Origin: JAMQPK01 sp963784045 | Lineage (GTDB): Bacteria; Acidobacteriota; Vicinamibacteria; Vicinamibacterales; JAMQPK01 | DNA length: 64,000 bases | Direction: 5' to 3' | Assembly (NCBI GenBank): GCA_963784045.1 | Contig: CAWAPZ010000004.1 | Coordinates: 247,341-311,340, forward strand | Part shown: piece after piece, positions 8,897 to 15,985 of the stretch | Layout of the letters: the number at the start of each line of letters is the position of its first letter | Numbering within the stretch: position 1 is the first letter of the stretch | The notes under the pieces: generated by a model | What the model was told of the DNA's origin: nothing | The model's database searches: none | The model's input: the letters and a program-made list of their open reading frames with translations, nothing else | Program-made: the position numbers and the translations under genes

Positions 8897-10067
8897 ATGT
8901 TCTCATCGCGGTTGCGGCAGGCGGCTGGACGGAACCGGCTGGCGCTGGCGGTCGAACGCCGCCGCGCGGCGGCCCTCGAGATCCACGATCTCACTGTTTC
9001 GAATCCGACTCGCGCGGGATTTGTGTATCCCCGCGACCTGCTCGCCCCGATGGCGTACGAGCGGTCGCTGTGTTATGAGCCAGAACCGTTCGGGCTATTG
9101 TCTGCGCGCGAGGCAATCTCGCGTGAGCTCGAGCGCCACGCAGCGACAGTCTCACCGGATCGAATCGTGCTGACGGCCAGCACGAGCGAAGCCTATTCCT
9201 TGTTGCTCAAGCTGCTGTGCGACCCAGGAGACACCGTTCTCGCGCCGCGGCCGAGCTACCCGCTGGTCGAGCATCTGACAGATCTCGAAGGTGTTTCCCT
9301 CGAGCACTATCGTCTCGAGTTTCACGGGCGCTGGGAGATCGACGTCGACGAGCTTCGCGAGAAGGCCGGCTCCGGGCGGACGCGCGCGATCATCATGATT
9401 AGCCCCAACAATCCGACCGGATCGACGGTGGCCGACAGCGAGCTCGCCGCCATCGCGTCGATTGCGCGTGAGCGTGATCTTGCGCTCATTTCGGACGAGG
9501 TGTTCAGTGATTACCGCATTGCCGGCGATGCGCCTCGCAGTGCGCTTCGGCAATCGGACGCGCTGACATTTGCGCTGGGCGGGCTTTCAAAATCTGTCGG
9601 CCTGCCGCAGGTGAAGCTTGGCTGGATTGCCGTCGGCGGCGGTACGCCCCTGGTCTGCGATGCACTCGATCGACTCGAGACGATCTGCGACGCCTATTTG
9701 TCGGTGTCGACCCCTGTGCAGGTCGCGACGCCGGATTTGCTGACAGCCGGCGCCTCCGTGCGCGCGCAGATTCACAACCGAGTGCGCGAGAATTACAGCG
9801 CGTTGATCGCGGCCGCCGCCGCGATGCCGTCGTGCACGGTGATGCCGGTCGAAGCCGGATGGAATGCGGTCGTGCAGGTGCCGGCCCTGGCGCTCGAAGA
9901 CACGATCGTCGTCAATCTGCTCGATGAGACTGGAGGTACTGGTGCATCCCGGCTATTTCTTCGATTTCGAACGCGAGGCCTTTCTCGTCCTCAGTCTCCT
10001 TCCCGAACGGCGGGTATTTGGTCCCGCCGTCGAGGCGCTTCTCGGACAGGTCGGCCGGCTTCGATGA
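8897..10067 (+). CDS. PLP-dependent class I/II aminotransferase, with an apparent +1 frameshift
   Basis: The ATG at 8897 follows a CAGGAG. The fold-type I core is clear: MISPNNPTGS, ISDEVFSDY and the PLP-lysine region GGLSKSVGLPQVKLGW. Near residue 345 the frame departs from family sequence. The expected C-terminal block VLVHPGYFFDFEREAF lies in the +1 frame and ends in a TGA at 10065-10067. Removing one G of the pair at 9935-9936 gives DETGVLVHPGYFFD and a 389-residue protein, normal for the family. That TGA overlaps the next gene's ATG as ATGA, which argues that the +1 frame is the original one. Read uncorrected, it would appear fused to the glucanotransferase. Substrate is not assignable. 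Confidence 0.86.
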
Positions 10068-11554
10068 TTGGTTCCCGCCGCGCCGGCATCAGCGTACCGT
10101 TGTTTTCGCTTCGCTCGACCCGCAGCTGGGGTATCGGTGAGATCGGCGATATCCCGCACATGGCGGCATGGCTGCGAGCCGCAAACCAGTCAGTGCTGCA
10201 AATTCTGCCCCTGAACGAGCTCGCGCAATCAGAAACGTCGCCGTACTCGGCGCTTAGTGCGATGGCGATTGACCCGCAGTTCGTGAGCGTCTGGATGCTG
10301 GATGACGGCGCTATGTTCGAGCGTGAGTGGGAGGAAGAAATAGAGCACGTTCGCCGTGCGCCAAAAATCGACTACCGACTGGTGCGGGAGCTGAAGCGTC
10401 GCGCGATGCGCGCGTCCTTCGACCGGTTTCTCGACCGCGACTGGCGATTCGACACGGCCCTTGCCGCCGATTTCCGTGCGTTCTGCGCGGAAGAATCGTG
10501 GTGGCTCGACGAGTACGGCGTCTACCGGGCGCTCCGTGCGGAGTGCGGCGAGCGCGCGTGGCCAGAATGGCCAGCCGGCCTTCGCGACCGCGAACCGTTC
10601 GAAATGTTTCTGGCGCGCGAGCGCCTGGCTGCCGAGATCCTCTTTCACCAGTACGTCCAATGGGTCGCGTGTCGGCAGTGGGAAGCGACTCGACGCGCGG
10701 TCGAGGAGCTGCATATCCTCGGCGATTTCCCGTTCATGGTGACGCTGGACAGCGCCGATGTGTGGAGCCGGCGCAGTGATTTTCTGCTGGACGCGTCGGT
10801 CGGCACGCCCCCGGACGCTTTCAGCGAGACCGGCCAGGAGTGGGGACTTCCCCCGTACAACTGGGACGCGGCGCGCAAGAACGATTTCGCCTGGCTTCGC
10901 ATGCGCGCTCGAAGGCAGGTCGAGCTGTACGACGGGTTTCGCGTCGATCACCTCGTGGGTTTCTATCGCACCTACGTGCGGCCGCTCGACGGCCGCGAGC
11001 CGTATTTCATGCCGGCGGACGTGCCGTCGCAACGCGAGCTTGGCGAGACGGTGATGCGCATCCTGATCGACACGGGTGCTGACGTCAGCGTGGAGGATCT
11101 GGGCACCGTCCCCGAGTTCGTGCGTCTCTCGATCGGCAGGCTTGGCGTCCCTGGTTACAAGGTGCTGCGGTGGGAGCCGGCAGATCCGAGTCTGTATCCG
11201 CGACTATCGGTGGCGATGACGGGAACGCACGATACCGACCCCTTGGCCGTCTGGTGGGAGACGCTGAAGCCGGCAGAACGGACTCGATTCGGCTCGGACT
11301 CGATCCGCTTCAATGACGCAGTGCGCGACCGCATCATTACCAGCATGTACAACGCCGGATCGAACCTTGTTCTGCTGCCTATCCAGGACGTATTCGGATG
11401 GCGCGATCGAGTCAATCTGCCTGCGACGATTGGCGATGACAACTGGACGTACACACTGCCGTGGCCATGCGACACACTCGCCGCGCAACCGGAGGCCGCC
11501 GACTGCGCGCATCGGCTCGCGGCATTGAGTGATCAGACGGGCCGCTGCACGTGA
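10064..11554 (+). CDS. malQ: 4-alpha-glucanotransferase (GH77, amylomaltase)
   Basis: 496 residues, starting at an ATG that overlaps the aminotransferase stop by four bases (translational coupling likely). GH77 blocks in order are SPYSALSAMAIDPQF, GDFPFMVTLDSADVW, SETGQEWGLPPYNW, YDGFRVDHLVGFYR with the nucleophile Asp, VEDLGTVPEFV with the acid/base Glu, and TGTHDTDPLAVW with the third carboxylate. It transfers alpha-1,4-glucan segments between maltodextrins in the cytoplasm and fits with glgC elsewhere in the window as part of glycogen metabolism. Length matches bacterial amylomaltases. Confidence 0.93.
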   Translation: MIGSRRAGISVPLFSLRSTRSWGIGEIGDIPHMAAWLRAANQSVLQILPLNELAQSETSPYSALSAMAIDPQFVSVWMLDDGAMFEREWEEEIEHVRRAPKIDYRLVRELKRRAMRASFDRFLDRDWRFDTALAADFRAFCAEESWWLDEYGVYRALRAECGERAWPEWPAGLRDREPFEMFLARERLAAEILFHQYVQWVACRQWEATRRAVEELHILGDFPFMVTLDSADVWSRRSDFLLDASVGTPPDAFSETGQEWGLPPYNWDAARKNDFAWLRMRARRQVELYDGFRVDHLVGFYRTYVRPLDGREPYFMPADVPSQRELGETVMRILIDTGADVSVEDLGTVPEFVRLSIGRLGVPGYKVLRWEPADPSLYPRLSVAMTGTHDTDPLAVWWETLKPAERTRFGSDSIRFNDAVRDRIITSMYNAGSNLVLLPIQDVFGWRDRVNLPATIGDDNWTYTLPWPCDTLAAQPEAADCAHRLAALSDQTGRCT

Positions 11555-11616
11555 CGCTCGACGATCGCACCGCGCAGCACCTCGAGTTCCTCGGCCGCCG
11601 ATAATCGCCTATCTCA

Positions 11617-11622
11617 TATAAT
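11617..11622 (+). promoter_or_regulatory. Possible -10 box upstream of DUF1015-serC
   Basis: A perfect TATAAT lies 12 bases before the DUF1015 ATG in the 80-base gap after malQ. No convincing -35 box is present at 17 bases, and a transcript from here would have almost no leader, so this is only a candidate. Confidence 0.3.
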
Positions 11623-11634
11623 TGAAGGTTCGCA

Positions 11635-12846
11635 ATGGCTGTCATCCGACCCTTCCGTGCAGTCCGCCCCGATCCGGCCGCCGCGCCGCGTGTCGCCGCC
11701 GTTCCCTACGACGTGGTCGACACCGACGAAGCGCGTGCCCTTGCAGGCGGCAATCCGCTCAGCTTTCTGCACGTCTCGCGGGCCGAGATCGACCTGCCCA
11801 CGGGTACGGATCCCCATGACGACATCGTCTATCGCGCCGCTGCCGAGCGATACCGTGCGCTGAAGCGCGATGCGCCTTTCATGCAGGAGCCCGCGCCCGC
11901 GTTGTATCTCTACCATCTGGAATCGGACGGCCACGGCCAGACCGGGGTCGCGGCGTGCTATTCGCTCGCGGAATACGACAGCGACGTGATCAAGAAGCAC
12001 GAACGCACCCGCAGAGACAAGGAAGACGATCGGACTCGGCATCTCGTCGAGCTGCGTGCCCAGACGGGGCCCGTGTTTCTGGCGCATCGCCCGGTCTTAC
12101 GCATTGATGAGTTGGCAAGTCGGGTGCGGAGGTCCCGCGAGCCGCTCGTCGACTTCACCGCGCTTGATGGCGTCCGGCATGCGATCTGGCGCGTAGACGC
12201 GGACCTGGTGCCGCAATTCGTCGACGCGTTCACGTCCGTCGAGGCGCTGTACATTGCCGACGGACATCACCGTGCCGCAAGCGCCGCCCGCGCGCGTGAA
12301 GACGTGCGCGATTCAGACGAGGCGCATTTCTTTCTCGCCGTGGCGTTTCCGTCGGATCAACTGAGGATTCTCCCGTATAACCGTGTCGTCAGCGAGTTGA
12401 ACGGGATGACGCCGAAGCAGTTTCTCGGTGAAGTCGCGCGCAGGTTCGCCATGAAAGCGGGCCCTCCGGCTCCCGAGGAAAAGGGCAACGTGTCGATGTA
12501 CGTGGCGGGCGCGTGGCACTCCGTCGATCTCGAAAGCGCGGGCGTCCCGTCCACGACCGTGATCGACAGCCTCGATGGCAACGTGCTGCAGGAGCGGCTG
12601 CTGAGGCCGATTCTTGGCATTCAGGATGTGCGCACCGATACGCGAATCGAGTTCGTTGGCGGCGCCAAGGGCACACACACGCTCGAGCAAATGGTCGACA
12701 GCGGCCGAATGGCCGTGGCGTTCTCGATGCATCCCGTCAGCATGGTCGAGCTGATGGAAGTGTCGGATGCGGGCCAGATCATGCCGCCGAAGTCGACGTG
12801 GTTCGAGCCCAAACTTCGCGATGGGTTGCTGATTCATGAAATCTGA
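11635..12846 (+). CDS. DUF1015 family protein
   Basis: 403 residues matching the DUF1015 family: N-terminal FRAVRPDPAAAPRVAAVPYD, a KHERTRRDKEDDR block near residue 122, and ADGHHRAASA near residue 210. The family is widely found beside serine-biosynthesis genes, and here it overlaps serC by 11 bases. The ADGHHR motif recalls the histidine-containing loop of ParB/Srx-superfamily enzymes such as archaeal free-serine kinase, but that link is my inference and no reaction is proven. The ATG at 11635 has GAAGG upstream, and a TATAAT sits at 11617-11622. Confidence 0.85.
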   Translation: MAVIRPFRAVRPDPAAAPRVAAVPYDVVDTDEARALAGGNPLSFLHVSRAEIDLPTGTDPHDDIVYRAAAERYRALKRDAPFMQEPAPALYLYHLESDGHGQTGVAACYSLAEYDSDVIKKHERTRRDKEDDRTRHLVELRAQTGPVFLAHRPVLRIDELASRVRRSREPLVDFTALDGVRHAIWRVDADLVPQFVDAFTSVEALYIADGHHRAASAARAREDVRDSDEAHFFLAVAFPSDQLRILPYNRVVSELNGMTPKQFLGEVARRFAMKAGPPAPEEKGNVSMYVAGAWHSVDLESAGVPSTTVIDSLDGNVLQERLLRPILGIQDVRTDTRIEFVGGAKGTHTLEQMVDSGRMAVAFSMHPVSMVELMEVSDAGQIMPPKSTWFEPKLRDGLLIHEI

Positions 12847-13924
12847 GCGCATTTTCAATTTTTCAGCCGGTCCGGCGGTGCTGCCTCTGCCGGTTCTCGA
12901 GCAGGCCCAGCGTGAGCTCGTGTCGCTGCCGGACGTGGGCATGTCGATTCTGGAAGTCAGCCATCGCTCGAAAGTGTTCGAAGGCGTGCTTGCGCGCGCC
13001 GAGGCCGACATCAGGGAGCTTGCCAGCGTGCCTTCGAACTATCGGGTGCTGTTTCTGCAAGGCGGTGCCAGCCTGCAGTTCACGATGGTGCCGATGAATC
13101 TTCTGCAGGCTGGAATGACGGCCGACTATCTCGTCACCGGCGCGTGGTCGTCGAAGGCCGTTGACGAAGCCAGGAAAATCGGGAACGTGCATGTTGCCGC
13201 CACTACGAAGGCGGAGCAGTTTACGCGCATTCCCCGCGCCGAAGAGATCGTGTTGACATCCGGCGCGGCGTACGTGCACATGACGTCGAACAACACGATC
13301 TACGGAACGGAGTGGAAGGCACTGCCGGACGTGGGTGACATTCCCCTCGTCAGCGACACGTCGTCAGACATGTTCAGCCGTCCGATTGACGTCGGGCGCC
13401 ACGCGCTCATATACGCTGGAGCGCAGAAGAACATGGGTCCGGCAGGCGTGACGGTCGTCATCGTCCGCGAGGATCTGCTGGCGCGATCAGCGGCGTCGCT
13501 TCCCGTGATGCTCAGCTACGCGGTCCACGCCGAGAACGGGTCGATGTACAACACGCCTCCCGTATTCGCGATTTACATGCTCGGGCTGGTCACGCGGTGG
13601 CTGATTGGGCAGGGCGGTCTCGGCGCGATTGCGGCTGTGAACGAGCGCAAAGCCGGAAAGCTCTATGCCGAGATCGATCGGACGGGCTTTTATCGCGGGA
13701 CGGCGCAGAAGGACAGCCGATCATTGATGAATGTCACCTTCAGGCTTTCGAGCGAAGAGCTGGAGAAGCAGTTCGTCAAAGATGCGGAAAAGGTCGGCCT
13801 CGATGGACTGAAAGGACATCGATCCGTGGGTGGGATGCGCGCCTCCATCTACAACGCATTCCCGGAAGCTGGAGTCGATGCGCTCACCGGTTTCATGAAG
13901 GAGTTCGAACGGCGCCACGGGTGA
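12836..13924 (+). CDS. serC: Phosphoserine aminotransferase
   Basis: A 362-residue class V aminotransferase that makes 3-phosphoserine from 3-phosphohydroxypyruvate and glutamate; the family can also serve pyridoxal-phosphate synthesis. NFSAGPAVLPLPVLEQAQ at the N-terminus, FLQGGASLQFTMVPMNL, DTSSDMFSRPID and the PLP-lysine loop YAGAQKNMGPAG are all present, as is the C-terminal GGMRASIYNAF. Length is standard. It starts inside the end of the DUF1015 gene and ends just before the desaturase. serA and serB are not in the window. Confidence 0.95.
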   Translation: MKSERIFNFSAGPAVLPLPVLEQAQRELVSLPDVGMSILEVSHRSKVFEGVLARAEADIRELASVPSNYRVLFLQGGASLQFTMVPMNLLQAGMTADYLVTGAWSSKAVDEARKIGNVHVAATTKAEQFTRIPRAEEIVLTSGAAYVHMTSNNTIYGTEWKALPDVGDIPLVSDTSSDMFSRPIDVGRHALIYAGAQKNMGPAGVTVVIVREDLLARSAASLPVMLSYAVHAENGSMYNTPPVFAIYMLGLVTRWLIGQGGLGAIAAVNERKAGKLYAEIDRTGFYRGTAQKDSRSLMNVTFRLSSEELEKQFVKDAEKVGLDGLKGHRSVGGMRASIYNAFPEAGVDALTGFMKEFERRHG

Positions 13925-13925
13925 T

Positions 13926-14675
13926 GTGGTAGGCTGTCGCGTGCTCCGGCAGCTCGCCTGGTGCCTCCTCGCATCTGCTCTCGTCACTCAGGTCGCCGTC
14001 TTCAGTACCACTATTTTTCTTCACCGCTGCGCCACGCATAAGGCGCTCGAGCTGCATCCGGCGGTCGCGCTGATCTTTCGGTTCTGTCTGTGGATTACGA
14101 CCGGCCTGTGTACGCGGGAATGGGTCGCGGTGCACCGTAAGCATCACGCGTTCACAGAAATCGAAGGCGATCCGCACAGCCCGCACCTGAGCGGCTTCTG
14201 GTCCGTGCAGTTCGGGAACGTCTTCCACTATCTGAAGGAAGCGAAGAATCCCGAGACGCTCGAGCGCTACGCCAAGGACATCGACGAGGACGTATTCGAT
14301 CGCGTCGCGTTCCGGTTCGGCTTCGCCGGACCTGTGCTCGGCATCGTCGGGCTCTGCTACGTGCTGGGAATCTGGTGGGGAGTACTCGCCGCCGGCCTTC
14401 ACCTGTTCATGTACGTGTTCGTCCTGTCGTCGTCCATCAACGGTTTGTGTCACTACGTCGGATACAGGAATTTCGATAATACGGCGACGAACATCAAATG
14501 GGTGGCGCTGCTCACCGGCGGCGAGGGACTGCATAACAACCATCACGGACATCCCCGCAGCCCGAAGTTCAGCTTTCGGCCCAGCGAGATCGATCCGTCG
14601 TGGCCGATCATCAGGCTTCTGGTCGCGCTGCGGCTGGCGCATCCCTACAAGACGATCCACGACATCTACGAGTGA
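13926..14675 (+). CDS. Fatty acid desaturase (acyl-CoA delta-9 type)
   Basis: A 249-residue membrane protein with the three histidine boxes of the acyl-CoA/acyl-lipid desaturase family: HRCATHK near residue 33, HRKHH near 70 and HNNHH near 202. Hydrophobic segments lie near residues 8-30, 45-62 and 135-175. It would insert a cis double bond into a fatty acyl chain using a di-iron centre. The start is GTG, one base after the serC stop; another GTG five codons later is possible. It converges on pcnB with only 11 bases between stops, so there is little room for a separate terminator. Confidence 0.87.
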   Translation: MVGCRVLRQLAWCLLASALVTQVAVFSTTIFLHRCATHKALELHPAVALIFRFCLWITTGLCTREWVAVHRKHHAFTEIEGDPHSPHLSGFWSVQFGNVFHYLKEAKNPETLERYAKDIDEDVFDRVAFRFGFAGPVLGIVGLCYVLGIWWGVLAAGLHLFMYVFVLSSSINGLCHYVGYRNFDNTATNIKWVALLTGGEGLHNNHHGHPRSPKFSFRPSEIDPSWPIIRLLVALRLAHPYKTIHDIYE

Positions 14676-14686
14676 GTCGTTGGCGC

Positions 14687-15985
14687 TCAACCACCAACCG
14701 CTCCACCGCCATATGGATTCCGCCTGCGCCTGCGGCGCCGCCTGCGGCGCCGCGGAACGTCGAACGGGGGAGATGCGTCCCGGGCGCCTTCGGGATCCTG
14801 GGCCGACATCTCCGCCTGTAGCGCGCGCCAGGATTCGATGTGCACCGGCGCGTTGCCATGAAGCTCGAGCCAGATCAGCGCGGCGGGAAACGCGGTGCGG
14901 TGCATGATGCCGCGCTTGTGGCGCGGCGAGGCGTTTGGATCGCGGAGATGCCGTTGCAGCATCAGGATCTGCCGAAGGAACTCGACGTCGCGGCGCGCGA
15001 GAGGCAACGTGCCGAACCGCGCTCCAAGCTCTTTCGTTCGGCCGTGATGTTGATCGAGGAGGCCGAGCGGAATCAGCAGTGATCCAAGAAGAATCGCGTT
15101 CGCCAGCGATTCGGGGTTGCGCTTGAACGCACGTCGATAGTGATCGATTCCTCTGAGTGACTGCCAGAATGCCTCGGTGATGCGGCCCGGTACTTCCGGA
15201 GCGAGCGCGGCAAGCAGCCCCGTATCGGCGAGCATACGAAACGTTTTTTCAGCGGCGCCCGCGCGCATCACTTTGTAGATCTCTTCCATGAGGCGCGCCG
15301 GCGCGCTGCGAGCGAGCTCGCCGTGATAGCGTTCAATTGCGCTGAGCACCGGCGCGTCAATCCTGAAGTCGAGCCGGGCCGCCAATGCCACCGCCCGAAG
15401 CATGCGGACGGGATCTTCCTGAAAACGTTCCTCGGGCACGCCGATACAGCGGATCAGCCCCGCGCGGATGTCGTCCAGCCCGCCGACGTAGTCGATGATC
15501 GATCGCGTCTCGATGTCGTAGAAAAGCGCGTTCAGCGTGAAGTCGCGCCGGAAGGCGTCTTCCTCCGGCGTGCCGAAGGTGTTGTCGTGATGAATCAGCA
15601 TGTCGCCATCGTCCATGGCAGCGCCCGCGGGCGCGACGACGGGCGGAACGGGGGTCGGCTCTTCTTCTGTGCCGGCGGGAATCTGCCGGCGGAATGTTGC
15701 GACCTCGATGACCTTTGTACCGAACTTCACGTGGGCGAGACGAAAGCGGCGTCCGATGATCCAGCAGTTCCGGAAAAGGCGTTTCACCTGATAGGGGTGC
15801 GCGGAGGTGCCGATGTCGAAATCTTTCGGCGTACGGCCGAGCAGCAAATCCCGGACGCTGCCGCCAACAAGATAGGCGATATGGTCGAACTGTCGCAGCC
15901 GGTAAAGAACCTTGAGCGCGTCCGCGTCGATTTGCTGCCGTGAAATGGGATGGTCGCTGCGCGGGATGACAACGGGCTCGGGCAT
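14687..15985 (-). CDS. pcnB: Poly(A) polymerase I
   Basis: A 432-residue class II nucleotidyltransferase. The catalytic loop reads YLVGGSVRDLLLGRTPKDFDIG, with the DxD metal ligands in the last five residues. RLFRNCWIIGRRFRLAHV is characteristic of PcnB rather than CCA-adding enzyme. It adds 3' poly(A) tails that promote RNA decay. The C-terminus is unusually basic, with eleven consecutive arginines followed by a Gly-rich end; PcnB tails are often basic and bind RNA. The ATG overlaps the polA stop by one base (TGATG), so the two genes are coupled. Confidence 0.9.
   Translation of the reverse strand: MPEPVVIPRSDHPISRQQIDADALKVLYRLRQFDHIAYLVGGSVRDLLLGRTPKDFDIGTSAHPYQVKRLFRNCWIIGRRFRLAHVKFGTKVIEVATFRRQIPAGTEEEPTPVPPVVAPAGAAMDDGDMLIHHDNTFGTPEEDAFRRDFTLNALFYDIETRSIIDYVGGLDDIRAGLIRCIGVPEERFQEDPVRMLRAVALAARLDFRIDAPVLSAIERYHGELARSAPARLMEEIYKVMRAGAAEKTFRMLADTGLLAALAPEVPGRITEAFWQSLRGIDHYRRAFKRNPESLANAILLGSLLIPLGLLDQHHGRTKELGARFGTLPLARRDVEFLRQILMLQRHLRDPNASPRHKRGIMHRTAFPAALIWLELHGNAPVHIESWRALQAEMSAQDPEGARDASPPFDVPRRRRRRRRRRRNPYGGGAVGG

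Noticed and set aside
8729..11554. Apparent 941-residue aminotransferase-glucanotransferase fusion
   Set aside because: The family C-terminus of the aminotransferase lies in the +1 frame and ends in a stop overlapping the malQ ATG; the fusion results from a single extra base.
14690..14760. GC-rich tandem units at the pcnB 3' end as a microsatellite or CRISPR-like array
   Set aside because: They simply encode the poly-Arg tail; there are no spacers and the units are short.
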